Source of the DNA: Hydrogenophaga sp.
GTDB taxonomy: Bacteria; Pseudomonadota; Gammaproteobacteria; Burkholderiales; Burkholderiaceae_C
Direction: 5' to 3'
DNA length: 64,000 nucleotides
Assembly: GCF_030373245.1 (NCBI RefSeq)
Contig: NZ_JAUCZF010000006.1
Coordinates: forward strand, 62,001-126,000
The notes beneath the pieces are model-generated. The model ran no database searches, was not told where the DNA came from, and worked only from the letters and a program-made list of their open reading frames with translations. Every line of letters begins with the position of its first letter. Positions within the stretch are counted from its first letter, which is position 1. The position numbers were made by a program, and so were the translations under genes. Shown piece by piece: positions 16,638 to 25,874 of the stretch.

Positions 16638-16667
16638 ATTTTCAGCAAGCAATTGCTTGGCGAAAAT
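16638..16667. promoter_or_regulatory. 30-bp palindrome, probable TetR operator
   Basis: Perfect core CAAGCAATTGCTTG (16646-16659), flanked after two mismatched bases on each side by ATTTTC and GAAAAT. It lies 26 bp upstream of the TetR start and 90 bp upstream of the divergent gene at 16757, so it could govern both. The CAAGC half-sites resemble those of TetR regulators of fatty-acid oxidation. Confidence 0.8.
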
Positions 16668-16756
16668 AAATGGGCGCTGTCCCGCGTCTGACAACACGCC
16701 GCGTTCGCAGGGTCACGTGCCTACCGCGCGGGCGACGCATGTGCGAGGATGAAAAC

Positions 16757-17989
16757 ATGAACCCAAAAACCCATGACCTGATTGTCTTCGGCGCCACCGG
16801 CTTCACCGGTCGGCTCGTCGCCGAGTACCTGAACACCACCTACGGCGTTGGCCGCGACGTGAAATGGGCCATGGCCGGGCGAAGCCTGGACAAGCTGCGG
16901 CGGGTGCGCGACGAGCTCGGGATCAGCGAAGACCTGCCCCTGCTGGTGGCCGACGCCAGCGACACAGCAGCGCTGAAAAAACTGGTTGCCCAGACCCGGG
17001 TGGTCATCACCACGGTAGGGCCGTACCAGCTGCACGGCAATCAACTGGTCGGTGCCTGCGCAGACGCCGGCACCGACTACGTGGACCTGTGCGGCGAACC
17101 CGGGTGGATGGCAGAAAAGATCCCACAGCTGCAAAAACCCGCAGCCGCCAGCGGCGCGCGCATTGTGTTTTCCTGCGGCTTTGATTCGATTCCGTTTGAC
17201 CTCGGCGTGGTCTTCCTCCAGCACGAAGCGATGAAGCGCCTGGGCGAGCCGCTGGTGCGGGTGCATGGCCGGGTCAAGACCATGAAGGGCACGTTTTCCG
17301 GCGGCACCGCCGCCAGCCTGCTGGCCACCATGGAGGCCGTCGGTCGAGACCGCTCGCTCATCAAGACGCTGGGGAACCCCTACGCGCTCGTGCCTGGCTT
17401 CAAAGGCCCGCGCCAGCCCAACGATGGCGTGGCCGAGTACGACGAGTTGGCCAAGGCCTGGACGGCGCCGTTCGTGATGGCGCCGATCAACACCAAAAAC
17501 GTGCACCGCACCCACGCCCTGCGCGGCCACCCCTGGGGCACCGACTTTGTCTACAGCGAGCGCATGCTCACCGGCAAAGGCAGCAAGGGTGAGCAGCGCG
17601 CCAGAAAGATGGCGCGCAACACCAAGATTCAAAACGTGTTGCTCGCCATCGGACCGACCCGCGCGCTGATTCGCCGCTTTGCCCTGCCCAAGCCGGGCGA
17701 AGGCCCCAACCAGCATCAGCGCGAGACCGGGCACTATGAGCTGCTGTTCGTGGGTCAGACCGCGGGCGGACAGACACTGAGCGCCACCGTCAAGGGCGAC
17801 CGCGACCCGGGCTATGGCTCCACCTGCAAGCTGATCACCGAGAGCGCGCTGTGCCTGATCCAGGAAGTGGACCACCAGATGGCGCCGGGCGGCGTGTGGA
17901 CGCCTGGTGCCGCCATGGGGCTCACGCTGGCGAGCCGCCTGCAAGCCCGCGCAGGACTCAGCTTCGCCATCAACGCCGCGACCGCGTAG
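16757..17989 (+). CDS. Trans-acting enoyl reductase / saccharopine dehydrogenase-like protein
   Basis: 410 residues. An N-terminal Rossmann fold begins DLIVFGATGFTGRLVAEYL; TTVGPYQLHG, YVDLCGEPGW and CGFDSIPFDLGV follow, which are typical of the SCCPDH-like family annotated as trans-acting enoyl reductases in mycobacteria. The start ATG 16757 follows GAGGATGAAAAC; an in-frame ATG at 16739 is an alternative. Divergent from the TetR gene and sharing the palindromic operator, so it may be induced with the acyl-CoA operon. The substrate is unknown. Confidence 0.85.
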   Translation: MNPKTHDLIVFGATGFTGRLVAEYLNTTYGVGRDVKWAMAGRSLDKLRRVRDELGISEDLPLLVADASDTAALKKLVAQTRVVITTVGPYQLHGNQLVGACADAGTDYVDLCGEPGWMAEKIPQLQKPAAASGARIVFSCGFDSIPFDLGVVFLQHEAMKRLGEPLVRVHGRVKTMKGTFSGGTAASLLATMEAVGRDRSLIKTLGNPYALVPGFKGPRQPNDGVAEYDELAKAWTAPFVMAPINTKNVHRTHALRGHPWGTDFVYSERMLTGKGSKGEQRARKMARNTKIQNVLLAIGPTRALIRRFALPKPGEGPNQHQRETGHYELLFVGQTAGGQTLSATVKGDRDPGYGSTCKLITESALCLIQEVDHQMAPGGVWTPGAAMGLTLASRLQARAGLSFAINAATA

Positions 17990-18177
17990 CGCTGGCACTC
18001 GCCCACACCACTGGCCACACGCCACCAGTCCTCGCGGCGCGCGCGCAGCGGCAAACATCGTCCACTGGGGCCAGTTCAAGCCTTTGTTCTGAGATGAAGA
18101 ACGGGATGAACAGGCTCTAAACTCACCTTCCGACTTCTCCGGCGCCTTCGCCCCGGATCGACAACGAAAGAATCCGC

Positions 18178-18891
18178 ATGGGTGCGCAGTGGAAAGCCAA
18201 GCACAAAGACCTCGCCGCCAACGCCAAGGGGCGGCTGTTCGGCAAGCTGGCCAAAGACATCATGATCGCGGCGCGCCATGGCGCCGACCCGGCTGCCAAC
18301 GCGCGGCTGCGCCTGGTGGTGGAGCAGGCGCGCAAGGTGTCGATGCCCAAGGACACGCTGGACCGCGCGATCAAGAAAGGCGCGGGCCTGACCGGCGAGA
18401 CGGTGCAGTTTGACGCCGTGATGTACGAGGGTTTTGCGCCGCACCGCGTGCCGGTGATGGTGGAATGCCTGACCGACAACGTGAACCGAGCCGCCTCCGA
18501 CATGCGCGTGCTGTTCCGCAAAGGGCAGCAAGGCGCCCCAGGTTCGGTGGCCTGGGATTTTGACCACGTCGGCCACATCGAGGCCGAGCCCAGCGTACCG
18601 GGAGCCGACCCGGAGGTGGCCGCGATTGAAGCCGGCGCACAAGACCTGGAGCCCGGCGACGACGAAGGCAGCACCCGCTTCATCACCGACCCGGCCGACC
18701 TTGACCTGGTCAGCCGCGCCCTGCCGCAGCACGGCTTCACCGTGCTGGCGACCCAGCTCGCCTACCGCCCGAAAAACCCGGTGGACTCGACCAGCCTCAC
18801 GACCGAGCAGCTCGAAGAGGTCGAGGCCTTTCTGGCCGCGCTGGACGCCAACGAAGACGTGCAGCACGTTTACGCGGGCCTGGCTGGGTAG
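18178..18891 (+). CDS. YebC/PmpR family DNA-binding regulator or translation factor
   Basis: 237 residues, full length. It starts [20 protein letters not shown], whose analogue in YebC is a GHSKW-type lead, and has the family segments [19 protein letters not shown] and [15 protein letters not shown]. The QW-KAKHKD start and the split GARFITDP-like region ([14 protein letters not shown]) place it in the YebC2/YeeN branch. Family members act as transcription factors, and recent work on relatives points to relief of ribosome stalling. Monocistronic here. Confidence 0.93.
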   Translation: MGAQWKAKHKDLAANAKGRLFGKLAKDIMIAARHGADPAANARLRLVVEQARKVSMPKDTLDRAIKKGAGLTGETVQFDAVMYEGFAPHRVPVMVECLTDNVNRAASDMRVLFRKGQQGAPGSVAWDFDHVGHIEAEPSVPGADPEVAAIEAGAQDLEPGDDEGSTRFITDPADLDLVSRALPQHGFTVLATQLAYRPKNPVDSTSLTTEQLEEVEAFLAALDANEDVQHVYAGLAG

Positions 18892-19075
18892 GTCACTGCG
18901 CGCCCACAGGCGCTGAAGTCCACCGCGTCGGCGATGCCACAGCGTCAGCCGCCAGCCACGACGGCAAAAAAAAGACCCTAGCGGCCTCAACCTTGATGCG
19001 CATCAGCCTCGTTCGCCGCCATGCCGATACAGTGAAACGGAGTGATCAATGCCCCCTTCCACTGGAGTGTGAAAC

Positions 19076-21820
19076 GTGCGGTCGAGCCCGGACAAACAAC
19101 CCCCTGCACCTTGGCACGCGCTGTCTGCCGAAGCGGTGCTGGCGTTGTCCCATGCGTCGGCAGGCGGGCTGACCCAGGCTGAGGCCGACGTTCGCCTCCA
19201 GACCCACGGTCCGAACCGGCTGGCTGAGGTTGAGCCGCCAGGCTTGCTGGCACGGCTGCTGCGCCAGTTCAACAACCTGCTGCTCTACGTGCTGATGGCC
19301 GCGGCACTGGTCACCGCGCTGATGGGCCACTGGGTCGACACGGCGGTCATCATGGCCGTGGTCGTCCTCAACGCGGTGATCGGCTTCGTCCAGGAGGGAA
19401 AGGCCGAAAAGGCCCTGCAGGCGATCCGCCACCTGCTGTCGCCGCACGCGGTGGTGCTGCGCGATGGGCACCAGCGCGAGGTCGACGCTGCCGATCTGGT
19501 GCCTGGCGACATCGTGCTGCTGGCCTCCGGAGACAGTCTGCCGGCCGATGTGCGCCTGCTGCTGGCGCGCAACCTGCGCATCGACGAGTCGGCGCTGACG
19601 GGCGAGTCGGTGCCGGTTGAAAAGGGGGTCACGCCGGTGGCGGCTGATGCCCCGATCGGCGACCGGCTGTGCCTGGGCCATGCGGGCACGCTGGTCACCC
19701 AGGGTCAGGCGCGCGCGGTGGTGGTGGCCACCGGTGCGTCCACCGAGATCGGCCGCATCGGCAAGATGATCGAGTCGGTCGAAACCGGAACGACGCCGCT
19801 GCTGCGCAAGATGGGGGAGTTCAGCCGCACGCTGACGTTGGTCATCCTGGTCGCGGCGGCCGCGCTGTTCCTCTTTGGTCTGCTGGTGCGCGGCATGGGG
19901 GCCGGTGAAGTGTTCATGACGGCCGTCGGCCTCGCGGTTGCGGCGATTCCCGAGGGGTTGCCGGCGATCATGACGATCACGCTGGCGATCGGCGTGCAGC
20001 GCATGGCCACGCGCCATGCGGTGATCCGCCGCCTGCCGGCGGTCGAGACGCTGGGCTCGGTGACGGTGATCTGCTCGGACAAAACCGGCACCCTGACACG
20101 CAACGAGATGACGGTGCAGGAGGTGGTGTGCGCCAACGGCGTGATTGCAGTCGAAGGCGCCGGCTATGCGCCTGAGGGCGCGCTGCGCATCGACGACGAG
20201 GTGGTGGCGCCCGAAGCGCTCAAGGCTCGCCTGCCGGCGCTGCACGCGCTGGCCGAGGTGGCGGCGCTGTGCAACGATGCTGCGCTGCATGAGCGAGACG
20301 GTCAGTGGCAGCTCTCCGGCGACCCAACCGAAGGCGCGCTGCAGACACTGGCCGGCAAGGTTGGAATGCACCCGGCCGAGATGCGGTTCGATCGGCCAAG
20401 GCTGGACCTGATTCCGTTCGAGTCCGAGCACCGCTTCATGGCGACGCTGCAATCGGAACGTGGTGATGGTGGCTCACGCGACGAGGCGCGCGTCGTCCTC
20501 GTCAAGGGCGCACCCGAACGCGTGCTGGCGATGTGCGCCAACCAGCTCGGTGCCGACGGCACCATCGAGCGGCTGGACGGCGAATACTGGCACGCTGCGG
20601 TCGAGACGCAAGCGCGAGCCGGACGTCGCGTGCTGGCGCTGGCCCGCCGCGCCCTGCCCGCCGGCACCGAGGATCTCGACCACGCAGACGTTGCCGCCGG
20701 GCTGACGCTGCTCGGTCTGGTCGGCATCATCGACCCGCCGCGCCAGGAGGCGATCGAGGCGGTGGCACAGTGCCGCACGGCGGGCATCCGGGTCGTGATG
20801 ATCACCGGCGATCACGGCGTGACCGCCAGCGCCATTGCCGGACAGCTCGGCCTCGGCGAAGGCCTGCACGCCATCACAGGGCCAGAGCTGGAGGCTGCCG
20901 ACGACGCCCAGCTGCGCGAGCTGGTGCGCGACACGCGCGTGTTTGCACGCGCCAGCCCAGAGCACAAGCTGCGCCTGGTGCGGGCCATGCAGGCCAATGG
21001 CGAGGTGGTCGCGATGACCGGCGACGGCGTCAACGACGCGCCGGCGCTCAAGCAGGCCGACGTTGGCATCGCCATGGGGCGCAAGGGAACCGAGGCGGCC
21101 AAGCAGGCCGGCTCGATCGTGCTCGGGGACGACAACTTCGCTTCGATTGCGCACGCGGTGAAGGAAGGGCGAACGGTCTACGACAACTTGAAGAAGACCG
21201 TCACCTTCCTGCTGCCGATCAACGGTGGTGAGTCGCTGTCGCTGCTGCTGGCGGTGCTGATCGGCGTCGCGCTGCCGATCTCACCGGCGCAGATCCTGTG
21301 GGTCAACATGGTCAGCTCGGTGGCGCTGGCGCTGGTGCTCGCGTTCGAGCCGACCGAGGTCGACGTCATGCGGCGCCCGCCACGCCGGCCCGACGAGCCG
21401 ATGCTGTCGCGTTTCGTGCTGTGGCGCATCGGCTTCGTCTCGACGCTGTTCCTGGCCGGCATCTTCGGCATGTACGAATGGGCGCTGTGGCACGGCGCAT
21501 CCGTGGAGACAGCCCGCACGGTTGCAGTCAATACGCTGGTGGCCATGGAGGTCTTCTATCTGTTCAGCGTGCGCTACCTCAAGGCACCGTCTTTCACGCT
21601 GCAAGGAGTGAAGGGCACGCCGCGGGTGCTGCTGGCCGTGGCGGCGGTGTTCGCGCTTCAACTGGTGTTCACCTACACGCCCTTTATGCAGGGGCTGTTC
21701 GCCAGCACCGCGCTCACGCTGCGCACCGGCATCGCAATCGTGGGTATTGGAGTGGCGGTGCTGGTCGTTCTCGAACTCGAAAAGTTGCTGCTGCGCCGAC
21801 TGGGCGTGGTCACCGGATGA
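19076..21820 (+). CDS. Cation-transporting P-type ATPase (P2-like)
   Basis: 914 residues with GTG start. Cation ATPase N-terminal domain ([19 protein letters not shown]), [14 protein letters not shown] near 162, the P2-type M4 motif [16 protein letters not shown] near 293, the phosphorylation site [14 protein letters not shown] with the catalytic Asp near 334, [21 protein letters not shown] near 643, and six C-terminal membrane segments. M6 reads [12 protein letters not shown] and lacks the Asp of the Ca-ATPase NLVTDG motif, so the transported ion is uncertain. First gene of a five-gene ion-transport operon. Confidence 0.93.
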   Translation: MRSSPDKQPPAPWHALSAEAVLALSHASAGGLTQAEADVRLQTHGPNRLAEVEPPGLLARLLRQFNNLLLYVLMAAALVTALMGHWVDTAVIMAVVVLNAVIGFVQEGKAEKALQAIRHLLSPHAVVLRDGHQREVDAADLVPGDIVLLASGDSLPADVRLLLARNLRIDESALTGESVPVEKGVTPVAADAPIGDRLCLGHAGTLVTQGQARAVVVATGASTEIGRIGKMIESVETGTTPLLRKMGEFSRTLTLVILVAAAALFLFGLLVRGMGAGEVFMTAVGLAVAAIPEGLPAIMTITLAIGVQRMATRHAVIRRLPAVETLGSVTVICSDKTGTLTRNEMTVQEVVCANGVIAVEGAGYAPEGALRIDDEVVAPEALKARLPALHALAEVAALCNDAALHERDGQWQLSGDPTEGALQTLAGKVGMHPAEMRFDRPRLDLIPFESEHRFMATLQSERGDGGSRDEARVVLVKGAPERVLAMCANQLGADGTIERLDGEYWHAAVETQARAGRRVLALARRALPAGTEDLDHADVAAGLTLLGLVGIIDPPRQEAIEAVAQCRTAGIRVVMITGDHGVTASAIAGQLGLGEGLHAITGPELEAADDAQLRELVRDTRVFARASPEHKLRLVRAMQANGEVVAMTGDGVNDAPALKQADVGIAMGRKGTEAAKQAGSIVLGDDNFASIAHAVKEGRTVYDNLKKTVTFLLPINGGESLSLLLAVLIGVALPISPAQILWVNMVSSVALALVLAFEPTEVDVMRRPPRRPDEPMLSRFVLWRIGFVSTLFLAGIFGMYEWALWHGASVETARTVAVNTLVAMEVFYLFSVRYLKAPSFTLQGVKGTPRVLLAVAAVFALQLVFTYTPFMQGLFASTALTLRTGIAIVGIGVAVLVVLELEKLLLRRLGVVTG

Positions 21821-21827
21821 CGCGCCG

Positions 21828-23501
21828 ATGATCGCTCAGGACACGTTCAGCGAGATCGCGATGCTGCTGCTGATCTGCGCCCTGATCGGCGCTCTGTTCG
21901 TGCGGCTGCGCCAGCCGGTGCTGATCGCCTACATCTTCGTGGGCGTGGTGGTGGGCCCGGCGGTGCTGGGCCTGGTCACGGCACACGACCAGATCGACCT
22001 GCTGGCGCAGGTGGGCGTGGCGGTGTTGCTGTTTGCGGTGGGCCTGAAGCTGGACCTGAACCACATCCGCCACATCGGCCCGGTGGCACTGGCCACGGGG
22101 CTGGGCCAGCTGACGTTCACCATCGTGATCGGTTTCGGCATCGTCATGGCGCTGGGCCGCGACTGGGTGGAGGCGTTGTACGTGGCCGTGGCGCTCACCT
22201 TCTCCAGCACCATCATCATCGTCAAGCTGCTGTCAGACAAACGCGAACTCGACAGCCTGCACGGGCGCATTGCGGTGGGCTTCCTGATCGTGCAGGACCT
22301 GGCGGTGGTGGTCGCCATGATGACCATGAGCGCCCTGCGCGGCACCGGCGGCGCCGACGGCAGCGAAGCGACGCTGCTCGACGTGGCGCTGTCGCTGTCG
22401 TGGCGCCTGGCGCTGGCGGCGGTGGCGATGTTCGTGCTGATGCGCTGGGTGCTGCCGGTGGTGGTGGCCTCGATGGCGCGCTCGCAGGAGCTGCTGCTGG
22501 TGTTCGCCATCGCCTGGGGCGTGGCGCTGGCGGCGCTGGGCGACTGGGCCGGCTTCAGCGAGGAAGCGGGCGCGTTTCTGGCGGGCTTCTCGCTGGCGTC
22601 CACGCCGTTCCGGGAAGCCATGAACGCGCGCCTGACCGGTATCCGCGACTTCCTGCTGCTGTTCTTCTTCATCGACCTCGGGGCCCAACTCGACTTCTCC
22701 ACCCTGGGCGCCGAGGTGGGTCCTGCGGTGCTGCTGTCGCTGTTCGTGCTGATCGGCAACCCGCTGATCGTGATGGCCATCATGGGCACCATGGGCTACC
22801 GCAAGCGAACCGGTTTCATGGCCGGGCTCACGGTGGCGCAGATCAGCGAGTTCTCCATCGTGTTCATGGCCATGGGCATCACGCTCGGCCATGTGGGACC
22901 GCAGGCGCTGGGCCTGACCACCCTGGTCGGGGTGATCACCATCACGCTGTCGACCTACATGATCCTGTATTCGCAGCCGCTCTACGAACGCCTGGCACCC
23001 TGGCTGGGATGGTTCGAGCGCCAGCAGCCCTTCCGCGAGCAGGCGGCAGAGCAGGCGCCGGCCGACCAGGCCCCAGCCGAGGTGATCGTGTTCGGTCTGG
23101 GACGCTACGGCAGCCGGCTGCTGCAGCAACTGCGCAGCGCCGGTGTGCAGACCATCGGAGTGGACTTCGACCCCGAGGCGGTGCGTGCGTTGCAGGCGCA
23201 GCAGCTGCCGGTGCAGTTCGGTGACGGCGAGGACCCCGACTTCCTGGAGTCACTGCCCCTTTCCCGATTGCGCTGGGTGGTGACCACGTTTCCGCAATGG
23301 GAGTCGAACCGAGCGTTGCTTCACGCGCTGAAAGTGGCGCGCTTCGAGGGTGAGGTGGTGGCCGCGGTGCGCGATGCCGCCCACGGGCGCGCCCTGCGCG
23401 AGGCCGGTGTGCGCCAGATCCTCAACCCGTTCGACGATGCCGCCGACTTCGCCGCCGAACACCTCGCGAAAACCATCCGCACCAAGGAGCCAACGCCATG
23501 A
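21828..23501 (+). CDS. CPA2-type monovalent cation:proton antiporter with TrkA-N domain (Kef/YbaL-like)
   Basis: 557 residues. About 12 membrane helices form a Na+/H+-exchanger domain; FSSTIIIVKLLSDKRELDSLHG and FLIVQDLAVVVAM near 130-160 are the conserved Kef-type elements. The C-terminal domain starts EVIVFGLGRYGSRLLQQLR, an NAD-binding RCK/TrkA-N fold. Likely a K+ or Na+ efflux/H+ exchange protein gated by nucleotide. Seven bases after the ATPase, and its stop overlaps the Usp start. Confidence 0.92.
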   Translation: MIAQDTFSEIAMLLLICALIGALFVRLRQPVLIAYIFVGVVVGPAVLGLVTAHDQIDLLAQVGVAVLLFAVGLKLDLNHIRHIGPVALATGLGQLTFTIVIGFGIVMALGRDWVEALYVAVALTFSSTIIIVKLLSDKRELDSLHGRIAVGFLIVQDLAVVVAMMTMSALRGTGGADGSEATLLDVALSLSWRLALAAVAMFVLMRWVLPVVVASMARSQELLLVFAIAWGVALAALGDWAGFSEEAGAFLAGFSLASTPFREAMNARLTGIRDFLLLFFFIDLGAQLDFSTLGAEVGPAVLLSLFVLIGNPLIVMAIMGTMGYRKRTGFMAGLTVAQISEFSIVFMAMGITLGHVGPQALGLTTLVGVITITLSTYMILYSQPLYERLAPWLGWFERQQPFREQAAEQAPADQAPAEVIVFGLGRYGSRLLQQLRSAGVQTIGVDFDPEAVRALQAQQLPVQFGDGEDPDFLESLPLSRLRWVVTTFPQWESNRALLHALKVARFEGEVVAAVRDAAHGRALREAGVRQILNPFDDAADFAAEHLAKTIRTKEPTP

Positions 23502-24385
23502 CCGCCTGGGGACCCATCCTTGCCACCACCGATTTTTCTGGCCCGGCGCGGCACGCTGTGGATCGCGCAGCCCACCTAGCGCACGAAACCGGCAGCCCGC
23601 TGAGCGTGATGCATGTGATGCCCGGAGAGGTCTTGGCCGAACTGCGCCGCTGGCTCGGCACAGGCCATGCTTCCGAGAGCCAGTTGGCTCAAGCCAATCG
23701 CCAGCAGTTGCAGCAGCTGGTGGACGCCGTCGGCACTGCGCGAGGCATCACTGCGAAGCCGGTACAAACCAATGGCTCGGTGCTGGAGGAAATCCGCCGC
23801 GAAGCCGATGCGCTCGACGCAGCCTTGTTGGTGGTGGGCGCGCGGGGCGCTGGCTTCATGCGCCGGCTGGTGCTGGGCTCCACCTCGGAGCGCCTGCTGC
23901 GTCGCACCACCCGCCCCGTGCTGGTGGTGCGCCAGACGCCGCACGAGCCCTACCGGCGGGTGCTGGTCGCGCTGGACTTTTCACCCTGGTCGGCCCAGGC
24001 AGTAGCGGTCGCCCAGCGCGTGGCACCACAAGCCCACTGTGTGCTGTTCACCGCCTACGAGGTGCCGTTCGGGGACAAGCTGCGCTACGCCGGCGTGGAC
24101 GAAGCCACCATCGAGCACTACCGGGTGCAGGCGCGCGCCGACGCCACACAACGCGTGAACGCTCTCGCTGCCCAGGCTGCCCTGTTGCCGGGCAGGTGGG
24201 AGGCCTGTGTGGTCGAAGGGGAGGCCTCGCAGCGCATCGTTGAGCAGGAACAGGAACGCGATTGCGATCTGGTGGTGCTGGGCAAACACGGCCGTTCCGC
24301 CACGGAGGATCTGCTGCTTGGCAGCGTGACCAAACACGTGCTGGCCGAAGGCAGCGTCGACGTGCTGGTGTCGACAGCGAGATGA
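23498..24385 (+). CDS. Tandem universal stress protein (two UspA domains)
   Basis: 295 residues, two Usp folds (about 1-147 and 152-295). Each ends with the nucleotide-binding signature: GARGAGFMRRLVLGSTSERL near 116 and GKHGRSATEDLLLGSVTKHV near 265. ATGA overlap with the antiporter gene suggests translational coupling. Usp domains bind ATP or sense AMP/cyclic nucleotides; placed between transporters, it may modulate antiporter activity (inference). Confidence 0.93.
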   Translation: MTAWGPILATTDFSGPARHAVDRAAHLAHETGSPLSVMHVMPGEVLAELRRWLGTGHASESQLAQANRQQLQQLVDAVGTARGITAKPVQTNGSVLEEIRREADALDAALLVVGARGAGFMRRLVLGSTSERLLRRTTRPVLVVRQTPHEPYRRVLVALDFSPWSAQAVAVAQRVAPQAHCVLFTAYEVPFGDKLRYAGVDEATIEHYRVQARADATQRVNALAAQAALLPGRWEACVVEGEASQRIVEQEQERDCDLVVLGKHGRSATEDLLLGSVTKHVLAEGSVDVLVSTAR

Positions 24386-24390
24386 AGGAA

Positions 24391-24458
24391 CACCCCCGCC
24401 GCGCTGCGCGCGACCCCCTCAATGGGGCGATGCGGTGCGGCCCGGCAAAGCCGGGACC
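24391..24458. repeat. GC-rich palindromic intergenic repeat, copy in the ion-transport operon
   Basis: CCCCGCCGCGCTGCGCGCGA, hairpin ACCCCCTC-AATG-GGGCG, then CCCGGCAAAGCCGGG. Fills the Usp-SLC13 gap of 118 bp. Same layout as 951-1020 and 2761-2820. Confidence 0.75.
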
Positions 24459-24503
24459 AAAGCATCCTGGGTTGGCGCACTGCGCTCCGGTGGAGACCTG
24501 CCC

Positions 24504-25874
24504 ATGCCGCTGAGCGCACCCGGTCCCCTGCTGCGCGCACTGGCCTGCTTGGCACTTGCCGCCGGGGTCCACGAGATGGCGCCCGGGACCGACGCCTTGC
24601 GGGCTGGCCTGGCTTTGTTCACGCTGATCGGCGGGCTGTGGATGACCCAGGCCCTGCATCTGAGCGTGACCGCCCTGCTGGTGCCGCTGCTGGCGGCTGG
24701 CGCCGGGTTGATGGATCTGCGCACCGCCCTGAGCGCGTTCGCGCACCCGATCATTTTCCTGTTTCTCGGCGGTTTTGCGCTGACCGCGGCCTTGCAGCAG
24801 CACGGCCTGGACCGCGCCCTGGCCCAGGCCGTGCTGCGCCTGGCCGACGGGCGGCGGGCGCTGGCGGTGGCGCTGCTGTTCGGCCTCACCGCCCTGCTGT
24901 CCATGTGGATCAGCAACACCGCCACCGCGGCCATGGTGCTGCCGATGGCGCTGGGCCTGCTGAGCAGCCCTGGCCCGGCGGGTGACGGCGATGACACTGG
25001 TCCCCGCGAACGGGTGTTCGTGTTGCTGGGCGTGGCCTACAGCGCCAGCATCGGCGGCATCGGCACACTGGTGGGCAGTCCGCCCAACGCCATCGCGGCG
25101 GCCCAGGCCGGGATCAGCTTTGCCGAATGGATGGGGTTCGGCATCCCGCTGGTGATGCTCCTGTTGCCGGTGATGGTGGCCGTGCTGTACGGGGTGCTGC
25201 GGCCCCGCCTGGGCGGACGCATCGCGCTGACGGCTTCGGCACCGTTTCAGTGGACGCCAGCGCGGCGCCTCACGCTGCTGATCTTCGCGCTCACCGCCGC
25301 AGGCTGGATCGGCGCCGCGCCGCTGGGCAGCGCACTGGGCATCACCGCCGACATGGACAGCTGGGTGGCACTGGCCGCCGTCGCGGCCCTGGTGGCCAGC
25401 CGCACACTGAGCTGGGAGGCCATCGAGCATCAGACGCACTGGGGCGTGTTGCTGTTGTTCGGCGGCGGCCTGGCGCTGAGCCAAGTCATGCAGGTCAGCG
25501 GCGCCAGCGGCTTTCTCGCCACCGCGCTGGTGGACGCCTTGCAGGGCGCCTCCACGTTCTGGCTGGTGCTCGGTGTGGTGGCGTTTGTCGTCTTCCTCAC
25601 CGAACTGGTGAGCAACACCGCCAGCGCCGCCCTGCTGATTCCCATCTTTCTCGGCGTGGCCCAGTCACTGGGTCTGCCGGGCGCGCCACTGGCCGTGGCC
25701 ATTGCGGTGTCGGCCTCGTGCGCCTTCATGCTGCCGGTGGCCACGCCACCCAACGCCATCGTGTACGCCACCGACCAAGTGCCGCAGGCCACCATGATGC
25801 GCTGCGGCTTCGTGCTCAACCTGGTCTTTATCGCTGCCATCACCCTGGCCGCCACCGTCTGGATGTCCCAATGA
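24504..25874 (+). CDS. SLC13/DASS family anion permease
   Basis: 456 residues with many membrane helices. Two SNT motifs are visible as inverted-repeat halves, SMWISNTATAAMVLP near 130 and TELVSNTASAALLIP near 370, and they form the Na+/carboxylate site of DASS transporters; VATPPNAIVYATDQV near 412 is the second family signature. Substrates of the family are sulfate, di- or tricarboxylates. ATG 24504 follows the repeat; the N-terminal helix then starts normally. The stop overlaps the next start. Confidence 0.9.
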   Translation: MPLSAPGPLLRALACLALAAGVHEMAPGTDALRAGLALFTLIGGLWMTQALHLSVTALLVPLLAAGAGLMDLRTALSAFAHPIIFLFLGGFALTAALQQHGLDRALAQAVLRLADGRRALAVALLFGLTALLSMWISNTATAAMVLPMALGLLSSPGPAGDGDDTGPRERVFVLLGVAYSASIGGIGTLVGSPPNAIAAAQAGISFAEWMGFGIPLVMLLLPVMVAVLYGVLRPRLGGRIALTASAPFQWTPARRLTLLIFALTAAGWIGAAPLGSALGITADMDSWVALAAVAALVASRTLSWEAIEHQTHWGVLLLFGGGLALSQVMQVSGASGFLATALVDALQGASTFWLVLGVVAFVVFLTELVSNTASAALLIPIFLGVAQSLGLPGAPLAVAIAVSASCAFMLPVATPPNAIVYATDQVPQATMMRCGFVLNLVFIAAITLAATVWMSQ

